A stretch of 64,000 nt of DNA from Kordia sp. TARA_039_SRF (GCA_006383075.2 SMNH02000011.1:86854-150853), one strand, 5' to 3'; shown: positions 27,479 through 37,252, counted from the first letter of the stretch. Notes: generated from the letters alone by a model not told the origin. A program made the numbers and translations.

Positions 27479-27700
27479 ATGTATTGGACATTAGAACTAG
27501 CATCGCATTTAAGTGATGCGCCTTGGCCAGCTACAAAAGACGAGTTGATCGATTATGCCATTAGAACAGGAGCTCCGTTAGAAGTTGTAGAAAACTTACA
27601 ATCTATTGAAGATGAAGGAGATTCTTATGAATCTATTGAAGAAATTTGGCCAGACTACCCTACAGAGGAAGATTACCTCTGGAACGAAGATGAATACTAA
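27479..27700 (+). CDS. DUF2795 family protein
   Basis: A 73-residue acidic protein starting MYWTLELASHLSDAPWPATK with YAIRTGAPLEVVENLQSI in the middle and EEIWPDYPTEEDYLWNEDEY at the end. DUF2795 proteins are small, conserved in Bacteroidetes and often next to secA, as here (the secA ATG is 73 bases downstream past a terminator-like hairpin). The fold resembles a small helix-turn-helix-like bundle, but a role is not established. The start is fixed by the good promoter and lack of alternatives. Confidence 0.85.
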   Translation: MYWTLELASHLSDAPWPATKDELIDYAIRTGAPLEVVENLQSIEDEGDSYESIEEIWPDYPTEEDYLWNEDEY

Positions 27701-27717
27701 AATAAATGTAACCAAGG

Positions 27718-27748
27718 AAAAAAGTCTCCATATCGAGGCTTTTTTTTT
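27718..27748 (+). terminator. Intrinsic terminator after DUF2795
   Basis: AAAGTCTC (27721-27728) pairs with GAGGCTTT (27735-27742, one G-T pair), six-base loop, followed by T to 27748. It separates DUF2795 from secA, with partial read-through possible. Confidence 0.75.
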
Positions 27749-27773
27749 GGTTTAATACAAAACCACATACACT

Positions 27774-30700
27774 ATGAGTTTTTTAAATTCAGTGTTGAAA
27801 ATGTTTGTTGGAGATAAATCCAAAAAAGACATTAAAGGCATCCAACCAATTGTTGATAAAATCAAAGAATACGAGCAACAACTAGGACAGTTATCGCTTG
27901 ATGAGTTGAGAGCTAAAACAACACAATTTAAGTCGCGCATTACAGAAGCGTGCAAAGAAGTAAACGACAAAATAACTGCTTTACAAAAAGAAGCAGAAAG
28001 CATCTCAGATATTGAGCGTAAAGAAGATATCTATCAAGAAATTGATACACTACGCGATGAAGAATATACCATTTCTGAAGGTGTTTTAGCTGAAATCCTT
28101 CCAGAAGCATTTGCGGTTGTAAAAGAAACTGCAAAACGCTTTACACACAACACAGAATTAACCGTTACGGCAACTCCGTACGACAGAGAATTATCTGGAA
28201 CGTACGATTATGTAACCTTAGATGACGACAAAGCAATTTGGCAAAACTCTTGGGATGCTGCTGGAAAGCAAGTTACGTGGGACATGATTCACTACGATGT
28301 ACAGTTAATTGGTGGTATTACCATGCACCAAGGGAAAATTGCCGAAATGCAAACGGGAGAAGGAAAAACTTTAGTGGCAACACTTCCTGTGTACTTAAAT
28401 GCGCTTACTGGAAAAGGTGTGCATTTGGTAACGGTGAACGACTATTTGGCAAAACGTGATAGCGCATGGATGGCACCTATTTTTCAGTTTCATGGTTTGT
28501 CAGTAGATTGTATCGATTACCATCAACCGAATTCAGATGCGCGTCGTAAAGCGTATTTGGCTGACATTACGTATGGAACGAATAACGAATTTGGTTTTGA
28601 TTACTTGCGTGATAATATGTCGCATTCGCCAAACGATTTGGTACAACGTCCACACAACTATGCCATTGTCGATGAGGTCGATTCTGTATTGGTCGATGAT
28701 GCACGTACGCCGTTGATTATCTCTGGACCGATTCCAAAAGGAGATTTACACGAATTTAACGAGCTTAAGCCAAAAGTTTCTGATTTGGTACAAAAGCAGC
28801 GTCAATACCTAACAGGCGTTCTAGCGGAAGCTAAAAAACTTATCAAAGACGGCGAAACGAAAGAAGGTGGATTTTTACTTTTGAGAGTCTACAGAGGTTT
28901 GCCAAAAAATAAAGCATTAATCAAGTTTTTAAGTCAAGAAGGAATCAAGCAATTGCTTCAAAAAACAGAAAACTTTTACATGCAAGACAACAATCGCGAA
29001 ATGCACAAAGTAGATGCAGAATTGCTATTCGTGATTGAAGAAAAAAACAATCAAATTGATTTAACAGACAAAGGAATTGAGTATTTATCTGCGGGAAGCA
29101 ACGATAAAGATTTCTTTGTCATGCCTGATATTGGTGGCGAAATTGCCAAAATTGAAGCGCAAGAACTCGATAAGGAAAAAGAAGTTGAACTGAAAGAAGA
29201 ATTGTTCAACGAATTTCAAGTGAAAAGTGAGCGTATTCACACCATGAACCAGTTGTTGAAAGCCTACACGCTTTTTGAAAAAGATGTAGAATATGTGGTG
29301 ATGGACAACAAGGTAAAAATCGTAGACGAACAAACGGGTCGTATTATGGACGGACGTCGTTATTCTGACGGATTGCACCAAGCGATTGAAGCCAAAGAAA
29401 ATGTAAAGATTGAAGACGCGACACAAACGTTCGCAACGATTACTTTGCAGAACTACTTTAGAATGTATCGTAAACTTTCAGGAATGACAGGTACGGCGAT
29501 TACGGAGGCTGGCGAATTCTGGGAAATTTACAAATTGGATGTCGTAGAAATTCCAACCAACCGTCCAATTGCACGAAAAGACAAAGAAGATTTAATCTAC
29601 AAAACAAAACGCGAAAAATACAACGCAATTATTGACGAAGTTACCGAATTATCAAAACAAGGAAGACCTGTATTGATTGGTACAACGTCGGTAGAAATCT
29701 CGGAATTGTTAGGAAGAATGCTTTCTATCCGAAAAATTCCGCACAACGTATTGAACGCGAAATTGCACCAACGAGAAGCAGATATTGTTGCAGAAGCTGG
29801 TCGTCCAGGTCAGGTAACGATTGCTACCAACATGGCAGGTCGTGGTACGGATATTAAGTTGAGTGATGAAGTAAAAGCAGCTGGCGGATTGGCAATCATT
29901 GGTACGGAACGTCACGATTCACGTCGTGTAGATAGACAGTTACGTGGTCGTTCTGGTCGTCAAGGAGATCCTGGAAGCTCGCAGTTTTATGTGTCTTTGG
30001 AAGATAACTTGATGCGTTTGTTCGGTTCTGACAGAGTAGCAAAAATGATGGACCGACTTGGTTTGAAAGAAGGTGAAGTGATTCAGCATTCCATGATGAC
30101 CAAATCTATTGAGCGTGCACAGAAAAAAGTAGAAGAAAACAACTTCGGAATTCGTAAGCGTTTGTTAGAATATGATGATGTGATGAATGCGCAACGTGAA
30201 GTTGTCTACAAACGTCGTCGTCACGCATTGCACGGAGAGCGTTTAAAGGTAGATATTTCGAATATGGTATACGACACTACCGAAATCATCGTGCAAACGA
30301 ACAAAACGGCAAATGACTTTAAAAACTTTGAATTTGAATTGATTCGTTATTTTGCTTTACCAGCAAGTCCTATTACAGAAGATGAGTTTTCAAAAATGTC
30401 TGAAGAACAAATTATTGGCAAAGTATACACCGCTGTTTTCAAAAACTATCATGAGAAGATGGAGCTAAATGCCGAAATGGTATATCCAGTCATCAAGCAA
30501 GTGTATGAAAACCCAGAAAATAAATACGAGCGTATTGTTGTAAAATTTACGGATGGCGTAAAAGAATTAAACGTTGTCAGTGACTTAAAAGAAGCATACG
30601 AATCGCAAGGAAAGCAATTGGTAAACGATTTTGAAAAGAATATTTCGTTAGCTATTATTGACGATGCTTGGAAAACGCACTTACGTAAGATGGACGAATT

Positions 30701-31142
30701 GAAACAATCGGTTCAGTTGGCAGTTCACGAACAAAAAGATCCGTTATTAATTTATAAGTTTGAAGCATTTAAACTATTCGAACAAGTTATTGATAAGGTA
30801 AATCGTGAAATTTTATCGTTCTTGTTTAAAGGTGAATTGGCAGACAACAATCCAGATCGTGTTCGTGAAGCACGTGAACAAAAACGTAAAAAAGACGATT
30901 ACACGACTTCTAAAGAAGAAGTTTTAAACAGCGACGAAAAAGAAGCGGCGCAACGTGCTGCCATGCAGCAATCACAACAGCGTCCGCAAATTACGGAAAC
31001 GATTGTTCGCGAGAAGCCAAAAATTGGTCGTAACGAACGTGTTACCATCAAAAACGTCATGACAGGCGAAAACAAAACTTTAAAGTTTAAGCAAGCTGAA
31101 CCATTGATTAACAAAGGTCAGTGGGTAATTGTAGAAGAATAG
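27774..31142 (+). CDS. secA: Preprotein translocase ATPase subunit SecA
   Basis: SecA drives secretory proteins through SecYEG. This 1,122-residue protein is long, as usual in Bacteroidetes. It has the NBD1 Walker [21 protein letters not shown] near 198, [15 protein letters not shown], and [19 protein letters not shown] (DEAD-like Walker B). The preprotein cross-linking domain carries an insertion-like segment around 350-440. NBD2 has [30 protein letters not shown] and [15 protein letters not shown]. The C-terminus ([20 protein letters not shown]) lacks the zinc-binding Cys motif found in proteobacterial SecA. It is essential and serves both Sec and, through it, T9SS export. Confidence 0.97.
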   Translation: MSFLNSVLKMFVGDKSKKDIKGIQPIVDKIKEYEQQLGQLSLDELRAKTTQFKSRITEACKEVNDKITALQKEAESISDIERKEDIYQEIDTLRDEEYTISEGVLAEILPEAFAVVKETAKRFTHNTELTVTATPYDRELSGTYDYVTLDDDKAIWQNSWDAAGKQVTWDMIHYDVQLIGGITMHQGKIAEMQTGEGKTLVATLPVYLNALTGKGVHLVTVNDYLAKRDSAWMAPIFQFHGLSVDCIDYHQPNSDARRKAYLADITYGTNNEFGFDYLRDNMSHSPNDLVQRPHNYAIVDEVDSVLVDDARTPLIISGPIPKGDLHEFNELKPKVSDLVQKQRQYLTGVLAEAKKLIKDGETKEGGFLLLRVYRGLPKNKALIKFLSQEGIKQLLQKTENFYMQDNNREMHKVDAELLFVIEEKNNQIDLTDKGIEYLSAGSNDKDFFVMPDIGGEIAKIEAQELDKEKEVELKEELFNEFQVKSERIHTMNQLLKAYTLFEKDVEYVVMDNKVKIVDEQTGRIMDGRRYSDGLHQAIEAKENVKIEDATQTFATITLQNYFRMYRKLSGMTGTAITEAGEFWEIYKLDVVEIPTNRPIARKDKEDLIYKTKREKYNAIIDEVTELSKQGRPVLIGTTSVEISELLGRMLSIRKIPHNVLNAKLHQREADIVAEAGRPGQVTIATNMAGRGTDIKLSDEVKAAGGLAIIGTERHDSRRVDRQLRGRSGRQGDPGSSQFYVSLEDNLMRLFGSDRVAKMMDRLGLKEGEVIQHSMMTKSIERAQKKVEENNFGIRKRLLEYDDVMNAQREVVYKRRRHALHGERLKVDISNMVYDTTEIIVQTNKTANDFKNFEFELIRYFALPASPITEDEFSKMSEEQIIGKVYTAVFKNYHEKMELNAEMVYPVIKQVYENPENKYERIVVKFTDGVKELNVVSDLKEAYESQGKQLVNDFEKNISLAIIDDAWKTHLRKMDELKQSVQLAVHEQKDPLLIYKFEAFKLFEQVIDKVNREILSFLFKGELADNNPDRVREAREQKRKKDDYTTSKEEVLNSDEKEAAQRAAMQQSQQRPQITETIVREKPKIGRNERVTIKNVMTGENKTLKFKQAEPLINKGQWVIVEE

Positions 31143-31222
31143 CTTCGACAGGCTTCGAGTGCCTCAGCCTGACTTGCATACTTGTACTTTAGACTTGCTA
31201 CAGTACTTTGCTTAAAGTTTTA

Positions 31223-31258
31223 AAAACTCTCAAGGAAACTTGGGAGTTTTTGTTTTTG
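31223..31258 (+). terminator. Intrinsic terminator after secA
   Basis: AAAACTCTCAAG (31223-31234) and CTTGGGAGTTTT (31239-31250) pair over 12 positions with a GAAA loop and a T-rich end. Upstream, 31141-31170 holds a degenerate CTTCGACAGGCT...AGCCTGAC element; nothing else is visible in the 240-bp gap. Confidence 0.85.
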
Positions 31259-31381
31259 GATTGAAAAATTGAACGATATAAAGATTGAATTACTCAAATA
31301 TAGTATCTTGGACAAAAAACTAATTAGCCTGACTAATCACACAAAAAAATCATAAACTCACTAAAAAACTAATTTAATAAA

Positions 31382-32065
31382 ATGAAAAACCTGATTGCAC
31401 TTACTACACTATTTTTAGTATGTTTTTCTGGATTTAGCCAAAATTTAGAAGAAGACAAATTATGGCGAACAAAAGGTGTGTACGATTCACTGGGTAATTT
31501 TGTGGAGCGCGCGAAAATTCAGAGTTTTTTGTATACTTCGAAACCTGATAAATTAATTAGACTTTCTACAAAAGATCGTATGAATATGGAGACTGGTGAA
31601 ACAAAAGTGTTTGTATATACAGACACATTAACACTAAAACCTACAAAAGAAAATACCTTCACACTAAACGACAAAGAACAGTTAACAATACACTCAAAAG
31701 ATTCACTAACAATACATTTTAATGGTTATGTTTTGCCTTATGTAAAATTAACTCAAAAAGCAAATGCTGTGAAATTGAACACATTTAAAACCAAGTTCGT
31801 AAATGTCACTTTTATAGAATCTGTAGCTGGGAAGAAGGAATATGAACTCACATATCAAGATACAAATCTTGTAAAAGTCGTACCTTTACAAAGTAGTTCT
31901 CAATGGGAATCTGATTATAAAATCATCGATTTTAACGGTTTTATCATTATACAAGGAATCGTTTCAGCACCAAAACTCATTACCGATTTAAAAAATGGAA
32001 ATATTTACTTTTCACAAATTGACTACCGATTTGAAAATACAACAGGAGAACTTATTAAAAAATAA
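31382..32065 (+). CDS. Secreted protein of unknown function
   Basis: A 227-residue protein with signal peptide MKNLIALTTLFLVCFSGFSQ (cleavage likely after SQ), followed by a mainly beta-strand body with alternating hydrophobic residues (TKVFVYTDTLTLKPT, EQLTIHSKDSLTIHF). No family was recognised. It may be a lipocalin-like or beta-barrel periplasmic protein, based only on strand pattern. It lies after the secA terminator and before the hydroxylase gene on the same strand, with a 65-base gap. Confidence 0.65.
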   Translation: MKNLIALTTLFLVCFSGFSQNLEEDKLWRTKGVYDSLGNFVERAKIQSFLYTSKPDKLIRLSTKDRMNMETGETKVFVYTDTLTLKPTKENTFTLNDKEQLTIHSKDSLTIHFNGYVLPYVKLTQKANAVKLNTFKTKFVNVTFIESVAGKKEYELTYQDTNLVKVVPLQSSSQWESDYKIIDFNGFIIIQGIVSAPKLITDLKNGNIYFSQIDYRFENTTGELIKK

Positions 32066-32130
32066 CTATAGAAATCACTCTTTTAGTATTTAACAAAAAA
32101 ACGTAATTTTAAAAGAAAAATGTTCCCTTC

Positions 32131-33414
32131 ATGGAAACCTACGCCAATGCCCTTCTTTATGCTATCCCTTTCTTTTCGATATTAGTCATCGCGGAGATTG
32201 CGTATGGATATTTTGTAAAGAATCAGACGCATACCGTGAATGATACGATTTCTAGTATTAGTTCAGGATTAACGAGTATTGTGAAGGATTCGCTCGGTTT
32301 GGCGGTGATTTTGATTTCGTATCCTTTTTTGCTGGAAAATTTGGCGCTTTTTTCAGTTCCTGAAACGTGGTACACCTATCTCCTAGCCTTTTTGGCAATT
32401 GATTTTGCAAGTTATTGGAATCACCGATTGAGTCATAAAATCAATTTCTTTTGGAACCAACATGTGATTCATCACAGTAGTGAAGAATTTAATTTAGCAT
32501 GTGCGTTGCGACAGTCCATTTCGAATATTTTAGGCTATTTTCCGTTGTTGCTGATTCCAGCGGCTTTGATTGGTATTCCGTATAAAATCATTGCGATTTT
32601 GACGCCAATTCATCTGTTTGCGCAGTTTTGGTACCATACCAAACATATAGGAAAATTGGGCGTTTTAGAATATATCATTGTGACACCATCGCAACATCGC
32701 GTGCATCATGCGATTAATCCAGAATATATTGATAAGAATTTGGCGGCTGTATTTTGTGTGTGGGATCGAATGTTTGGTACATTTCAAGAAGAATTAGACG
32801 ATGTTCCACCTGTGTATGGCGTATTAAAACCTGCAGCGACTTGGAATCCGATTTTGATCAATTTTCAACATTTATGGCGATTGATTCAAGATGCGTGGCG
32901 TACTAATAGTTATTACGACAAATTTCGAATTTGGTTTATGCCGACTGGTTGGCGACCGAAAGATGTACGAGATACATATCCCGTGAAAATAATCGAAAAT
33001 GTGTACACGGTTGAAAAATATACTACCAAAACATCAACATCATTACAGATTTGGTCAGCTTTTCAATTGATTTTTACAATCATCTTGATGCTTTTTCTCT
33101 TTTATAATTTTGGAACGATTTTAGAATCCTACGGTTATGGCATGATGGTTTTATATGGAATAATTGTATTTGTCGGGGTTTACAGTTATACAAGTCTGCT
33201 CGACCATTACAAATACACCATTGTTTTTGAAAGTATTAAATTGTTATTAGGGCTTTTTGTGATTGTTTCTACAAGCGATTGGTACGGATTGAATGCGTAC
33301 GTTTCTTTTGGAAATATATTAATGGCAATGTATTTTATCACAAGCTTTTTCGCGACGATTTATTTTTCATTTATGGAAAAAATCTGGGTTTCTTCTAGAA
33401 AACTTGCTGCGTAG
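32131..33414 (+). CDS. Sterol desaturase / fatty acid hydroxylase family protein
   Basis: An integral membrane di-iron oxygenase-like protein (427 aa). The histidine boxes are NHRLSHKINFFW near 93, HVIHHSSEEFN near 110 and SQHRVHHAINPEY near 190, the pattern of FA_hydroxylase (PF04116). The N-terminal half has the usual helices; the C-terminal 120 residues add four hydrophobic helices not needed for the family core. It probably hydroxylates or desaturates a membrane lipid; substrate unknown. It is convergent with the ECF operon, with six bases between stops. Confidence 0.88.
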   Translation: METYANALLYAIPFFSILVIAEIAYGYFVKNQTHTVNDTISSISSGLTSIVKDSLGLAVILISYPFLLENLALFSVPETWYTYLLAFLAIDFASYWNHRLSHKINFFWNQHVIHHSSEEFNLACALRQSISNILGYFPLLLIPAALIGIPYKIIAILTPIHLFAQFWYHTKHIGKLGVLEYIIVTPSQHRVHHAINPEYIDKNLAAVFCVWDRMFGTFQEELDDVPPVYGVLKPAATWNPILINFQHLWRLIQDAWRTNSYYDKFRIWFMPTGWRPKDVRDTYPVKIIENVYTVEKYTTKTSTSLQIWSAFQLIFTIILMLFLFYNFGTILESYGYGMMVLYGIIVFVGVYSYTSLLDHYKYTIVFESIKLLLGLFVIVSTSDWYGLNAYVSFGNILMAMYFITSFFATIYFSFMEKIWVSSRKLAA

Positions 33415-33420
33415 TTTTTA

Positions 33421-33810
33421 TCAATTTAGTCGTTTATCCAGTTGTTTTTGGAAGATTTTAATTTGAATCACTACAAAAATCAAGAAAAAGAAACAACCAT
33501 ACGCATACGTTGACGGAATGGTGACTTGTAGCTGGTATTTTTCCATCAATAAGCTTGACAAATCCCAATCACCAAAAATGGAGAATCCGAGAGAGAAATT
33601 TGTCAATACATAGGCAAAAATTAAAAATAACGCTGCTATTGTTAACCAACCGACTTTAGAAATCAACGGTTTGTATACTTTTACAGGCACTTTTTCTTTG
33701 GAAACTTCTGCCATGACATTGGCTAAAAAGTCTGTAGAAGATGCTTGTAATCCTGCATCTTGCATGACTTCTTTCGTAAATTGGTCTAACTTTTTATTTT
33801 CTGCTTCCAT
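33421..33810 (-). CDS. Small membrane protein, putative anti-sigma partner
   Basis: A 129-residue protein with a soluble N-terminus (about 1-50, KLDQFTKEVMQDAGLQASS) and two helices (VGWLTIAALFLIFAYVLTNF, STYAYGCFFFLIFVVIQI). Its start overlaps the ECF sigma gene by 17 bases. Position and cytoplasmic-then-membrane layout suggest an anti-sigma factor, though no ZAS zinc motif (HxxxCxxC) is visible. The gap to the sterol-desaturase stop is six bases. Confidence 0.65.
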   Translation of the reverse strand: MEAENKKLDQFTKEVMQDAGLQASSTDFLANVMAEVSKEKVPVKVYKPLISKVGWLTIAALFLIFAYVLTNFSLGFSIFGDWDLSSLLMEKYQLQVTIPSTYAYGCFFFLIFVVIQIKIFQKQLDKRLN

Positions 33811-34378
33811 GATTCAAATATATAGGTTCTACAACATTTTTTAAAATATGAAATAGTTTTTTCCGACTGCGATACAGTTTGATTTTCACATTATCATACG
33901 ATATGTTAACGATTTCGGAGATTTCTTTAAGTGATAGTTCTTCAAAATAACACAGCGTTAGCAACACACGTTCGTCTTCGGGTACTTGCAACAATGCTTT
34001 TTCTATCATTTCTTTTTTTTCTTTTTCTTCAATATACGTCAGTGCGTTTTGCATGCTTCCGATATCCGCTTCATTCACTTCGTCAATATGTTCAGACAGT
34101 ACAACTCTTTTTTGCTTTTTGATATAATCCAAACTTGTGTTGTACACAATACGATACAGCCACGTAGAAAATTTGGAAGTTCCTTTAAAGCTGTCCAACG
34201 CCTTGTACGCTTTTACAAACGTGTCCTGCGCCACTTCTTCCGCATCTTCCCTATTTCCAACCATTCGCAACGCTAACGTAAACGTCATGTCCTTGTATTT
34301 ACTTACAAGTACAGCGTACGCATTTGCGTTTCCTGAGCGAATTTGCGCTATATAATGTTGGTCAGTGTTTGGTGTCAT
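33794..34378 (-). CDS. ECF-type RNA polymerase sigma factor
   Basis: A 194-residue sigma-70 family protein. Region 2 is GNREDAEEVAQDTFVKAYKALDSFKG near 41-66 and FSTWLYRIVYNTSLDYIKKQKR near 73-95. Region 4 is LLTLCYFEELSLKEISEIVNISYDNVKIKLYRSRKKL near 138-175. Region 3 is absent, as expected in ECF factors. The ATG is only nine bases after a CGTC -10-like element on this strand, so the message may be almost leaderless. It likely activates itself, its partner and the divergent DUF6249 gene. Confidence 0.92.
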   Translation of the reverse strand: MTPNTDQHYIAQIRSGNANAYAVLVSKYKDMTFTLALRMVGNREDAEEVAQDTFVKAYKALDSFKGTSKFSTWLYRIVYNTSLDYIKKQKRVVLSEHIDEVNEADIGSMQNALTYIEEKEKKEMIEKALLQVPEDERVLLTLCYFEELSLKEISEIVNISYDNVKIKLYRSRKKLFHILKNVVEPIYLNHGSRK

Positions 34379-34387
34379 CAGTGTTAA

Positions 34388-34413
34388 GACGATTGGTTTT
34401 AGGATTTGGTTAC
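34388..34413 (-). promoter_or_regulatory. ECF-like promoter for the sigma operon
   Basis: On the minus strand, GTAACC (34408-34413) and CGTC (34388-34391) have 17 bases between GTAAC and CGTC. The same elements and spacing occur on the plus strand upstream of the DUF6249 gene. Confidence 0.6.
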
Positions 34414-34510
34414 AGATTTTTTTTGTTTTTTGTTTTTCGTGTTTTGTTGTTTGTCTGTTTTTTCGCTTTGCTCTTTTTTTTGTCTATTAGTCAATTTGTC
34501 TGTTTGTCGA

Positions 34511-34544
34511 TTTGTTCGCTTTGTTCGCTTTGTTCGCTTTGCTC
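34511..34544. repeat. 9-bp tandem repeat TTTGTTCGC
   Basis: Three perfect copies of TTTGTTCGC followed by a partial TTTGCTC. It lies in the 299-bp gap between the ECF sigma gene and the DUF6249 gene, next to the shared GTCTATTAGTCAATTTGTC block. No gene is visible in the gap. Confidence 0.8.
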
Positions 34545-34607
34545 TTTGATGAAGTAAACTTTTAAACATATACACTCATAAACTTCAAAAAAAAAATCAA
34601 CTTTTTT

Positions 34608-34637
34608 GTAACCGAATTCATAAACAGTTCGTCATAA
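34608..34637 (+). promoter_or_regulatory. ECF-like promoter for the DUF6249 gene
   Basis: GTAACC (34608-34613) and CGTCATAA (34630-34637), 17 bases between GTAAC and CGTC. The DUF6249 ATG is 40 bases after the CGTC box. Confidence 0.65.
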
Positions 34638-34677
34638 TGGGCAAATACAAAAACTAAACTCTTAAAAAACAATCATT

Positions 34678-35028
34678 ATGGGATCAGAAGTAATTGTTAT
34701 ACCAGCTATTTTCGGTGTTATTTTCGGAATGTATTATTTGTACATTTCTTCAAGAAATAAAGAACGTTTAGCACTTATTGAAAAAGGTGCGGAAGCTTCT
34801 ATTTTCTTTAGTTCGAAAAAATCATTAACACCAACGTGGAAAGTTATCGTATTAAACTTTGCCGTGCTTGCTATGGGCATCGGACTTGGAATTTTTATTG
34901 GGTATTTGCTACACAACTCTGCAGGTTTGCCAGAAGAAGTAGCATATCCAGGAACTATTTTCTTTGTGGGCGGAATTGCACTATTTTCAGGCTTTTTCGT
35001 GACGAAAAAATTAACTACTAAAGACTAA
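34678..35028 (+). CDS. DUF6249 small membrane protein
   Basis: A 116-residue protein starting MGSEVIVIPAIFGVIFGMYY with SSRNKERLALIEKGAEASIF, the ERxALIEKG motif of DUF6249. Two further helices follow (VIVLNFAVLAMGIGLGIFIGYLL, GTIFFVGGIALFSGFFV). The function of the family is unknown; members often sit beside ECF sigma genes in Bacteroidetes. The ECF-like promoter upstream suggests it responds to the adjacent sigma factor, possibly in envelope stress. Confidence 0.82.
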   Translation: MGSEVIVIPAIFGVIFGMYYLYISSRNKERLALIEKGAEASIFFSSKKSLTPTWKVIVLNFAVLAMGIGLGIFIGYLLHNSAGLPEEVAYPGTIFFVGGIALFSGFFVTKKLTTKD

Positions 35029-35069
35029 ATTCTACATCAATCAAAAAACCAGTTAGTTAATTGCTTATG

Positions 35070-35108
35070 AAACGATTGTTTTTCTTCGGAAGAGCAATCG
35101 TTTTGTTT
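35070..35108 (+). terminator. Intrinsic terminator after DUF6249
   Basis: AAACGATTG (35070-35078) pairs with CAATCGTTT (35095-35103), followed by TGTTTTG. The rest of the gap up to msrA (299 bases) holds a TATCTTTG -7-like element and no gene. Confidence 0.8.
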
Positions 35109-35236
35109 TGGTTTCGAGTCGACTCAGCCTATCCAAAAAGTCTAAATAAGACTTTACTAACAAATGTAATGTTCTAGATAGTCTAACATTCTAACACATC
35201 TAACTTCGTCTAGAAAAAAGTCTAACATCCAATTTG

Positions 35237-35244
35237 TATCTTTG
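35237..35244 (+). promoter_or_regulatory. Probable -7 element for msrA
   Basis: TATCTTTG matches TAnnTTTG exactly. No convincing -33 TTG lies at the right distance. The msrA ATG is about 84 bases downstream. Confidence 0.4.
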
Positions 35245-35327
35245 TAAAAAGAAAAAGAAGAAGTCGCGAAGTTGATTTGTAAGTTTTGAAATTGCTTCCG
35301 ACTCAACTAAAAATTAATTTTATTGCT

Positions 35328-35984
35328 ATGAAATCTATTTATGTACCGTTAATCGCAATTTTGTTTTTTACATTGAGTTGCAATTCGAATACCGCACAGA
35401 AAAATATTCACAAAGAAACATTTACACCAGCACAATTAGAAAAATATGAAACTGCCTACTTTGCCAGTGGTTGTTTTTGGTGTGTAGAAGCGATTTTTGA
35501 AAGTGTAAAAGGCGTTAAAGAAGTCGTTTCGGGTTATGCAGGTGGAAAAGCAGCAACTGCAAATTATCAAATGGTAAGTGCAGGACGCACTGATCATGCG
35601 GAAGCTGTAAAAGTATATTATGACTCAAAAGTAGTTTCGTATGAAACTTTGGTGAAAGTATTTTTTGGTTCGCACGATCCAACTACCTTAAATCGACAAG
35701 GTCCTGATGCTGGTAGACAATACCGTTCGGCAATTTTTTACAAAAACGCGAAGGAAAAGAAAATTGTAGACGATTATATTGCACAACTCAAAAAAGATAA
35801 AGTATTTAGCGGCGATATTACTACGGAAGTTACCCAATACACTGCTTTTTATGATGCAGAAGACTATCATCAAGATTACGAAGTCAGAAATCCAAACAAT
35901 CCGTATATCAGAAATGTTTCCATTCCGAGATTGAAGCGTTTCCAAAAGAAATTTCCAGACTTATTAAAGAAGAATGCGCATTAA
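35328..35984 (+). CDS. msrA: Peptide-methionine (S)-S-oxide reductase, lipoprotein form
   Basis: MsrA reduces methionine-S-sulfoxide in damaged proteins. The start at 35328 gives a lipoprotein signal (MKSIYVPLIAILFFTLSC, Cys18), so it should work in the periplasm or outer membrane. The catalytic motif is SGCFWCVEA with Cys49. The family motifs GYAGGKAATANYQMVSAGRTDHAEAV and HDPTTLNRQGPDAGRQYRS are present, followed by FYDAEDYHQDY. The total of 218 residues includes the lipoprotein leader. The open frame extends upstream to 35286, but this would destroy the signal. Confidence 0.93.
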   Translation: MKSIYVPLIAILFFTLSCNSNTAQKNIHKETFTPAQLEKYETAYFASGCFWCVEAIFESVKGVKEVVSGYAGGKAATANYQMVSAGRTDHAEAVKVYYDSKVVSYETLVKVFFGSHDPTTLNRQGPDAGRQYRSAIFYKNAKEKKIVDDYIAQLKKDKVFSGDITTEVTQYTAFYDAEDYHQDYEVRNPNNPYIRNVSIPRLKRFQKKFPDLLKKNAH

Positions 35985-36077
35985 TTGAATGCTGAATGTT
36001 GTATTTTGAATGTTGAATTGTTTTTTATTTACTTTTCTTCTTTGTAAAAATTACTTCAGTATTTCACTTAAATAATT

Positions 36078-36113
36078 ATAAAACCGATGAAAAAAGTCAT
36101 CGGTTTTATAGTT
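36078..36113 (+). terminator. Intrinsic terminator after msrA
   Basis: ATAAAACCGATGA (36078-36090) pairs perfectly with TCATCGGTTTTAT (36097-36109), six-base loop. Just after the msrA stop, GAATGCTGAATGTTG blocks match (reverse strand) the tails beside the neu genes. Nothing else is visible before 36264. Confidence 0.82.
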
Positions 36114-36263
36114 TACAATAATTTCAATTGTATACGCTTATACAAAAATTGCTACGCTTATAAATTAATCTTACTATTTTTATTTTATTATTCTTACATT
36201 TAGATGGTAATTACATACAAAAAACGCGTTTTTTTAGTTTAACAAATCAAATTTTAAAAACTC

Positions 36264-37229
36264 ATGAAGAAAAGAATGCTCACATTCGCTTCTTTAGGAA
36301 TTGTATGTGCTACATTTTTCCTAAGTTGTGAAACGAACAATCAAGCTGCAGAAGAACAATTAGACAGTGCGATTGCAACTCCTGCAAAAATTATTTCCAA
36401 TGCGCAAGCAGCAACCTTATTTAACAATGATCAAAGAACACGTTTATCACAAATAGGCAAAGCAAACACGCGCTTCGAAGACAAAGTCATTCATTTTGAC
36501 TTGACTACTTTAGAGAACTACATTAATCGTTTAGAAATATTAGCAACTTCTAAAAATATTCCTATTACAGGCGCTAGTTTTGTATTTGGTGCTGATGAAA
36601 AAGGACAACGGACTGTTTTTCTAATGCCAGCCACTCGAAATGCTGATTTGGATTACCAAGAATCGTTTACCATTGAAAATGGACAGTTTTTAACGTTTAA
36701 GCATGTAGATCCATCCTTACAACCACAAATTCAGTCACAAAATGACGAAAACTTGATACTTTCTCCAAATGGATATGTATCATTTAACGAGGCGGTTACG
36801 CAGTTTAATAACTATCAATCTCAATACATTCAGCCTTTTGCTAAGAAAGTTACAAAAGACTATTACACCAAAGCGGTTTGGTACTCGTTGGAAGAATTTA
36901 AAGAGTATTTTTCATATTTAAAGAAAAAATCTTCACAATATAACTTAGCGATTACAGGCGTAGATGTATTTTTTGGTGTATATGATAACGATTCTAGTTT
37001 GGAATTAAAGTCCAACGCACAAACGCTGTTTTTATCTGCAAGCACAACACAACAAACTATTGTGAATACTGAAGGGAAACCGCTACAACATTTATCAAAA
37101 GAAGATTTATTATCTAAAAATTATGATAGTACTGATGAAAGTTTAACTTTTAACATGGGGCAACTTTCACCTCCGCCTCCACATTATTGTTATGATAAAA
37201 ATGGTGAATGGGGACCGTGTGAAGATTAA
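36264..37229 (+). CDS. Lipoprotein with two copies of an unnamed domain and LSPPPP tail (paralogue 1)
   Basis: A 321-residue lipoprotein; signal MKKRMLTFASLGIVCATFFL, lipobox LSC. Two related blocks follow. Block 1 (about 40-130) runs ISNAQAATLFNND ... TLENYINRLEILATSKNIPITGASFVFGAD ... TVFLMPATRN. Block 2 (about 170-275) runs VSFNEAVTQFNNYQSQYIQP ... AVWYSLEEFKEYFSYLKKKSSQYNLAITGVDVFFGVYD ... QTLFLSAS. The C-terminus is DESLTFNMGQLSPPPPHYCY then a short polar end, shared in part with two downstream genes. I do not recognise a named family. It is probably envelope-anchored and associated with the histidine kinase genes that follow. Confidence 0.75.
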   Translation: MKKRMLTFASLGIVCATFFLSCETNNQAAEEQLDSAIATPAKIISNAQAATLFNNDQRTRLSQIGKANTRFEDKVIHFDLTTLENYINRLEILATSKNIPITGASFVFGADEKGQRTVFLMPATRNADLDYQESFTIENGQFLTFKHVDPSLQPQIQSQNDENLILSPNGYVSFNEAVTQFNNYQSQYIQPFAKKVTKDYYTKAVWYSLEEFKEYFSYLKKKSSQYNLAITGVDVFFGVYDNDSSLELKSNAQTLFLSASTTQQTIVNTEGKPLQHLSKEDLLSKNYDSTDESLTFNMGQLSPPPPHYCYDKNGEWGPCED

Positions 37230-37252
37230 TATTTTTATAATTTTAAAAAGAT

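Noticed and set aside
31141..31175. CTTCGACAGGCT...AGCCTGAC block after secA
   Set aside because: Looks like a degraded copy of a widespread intergenic element with one short stem; no second full copy in the window to support a family.
33986..34276. A 96-codon plus-strand frame opposite the ECF sigma gene
   Set aside because: Antisense shadow of the sigma gene with Phe-rich low-complexity translation.
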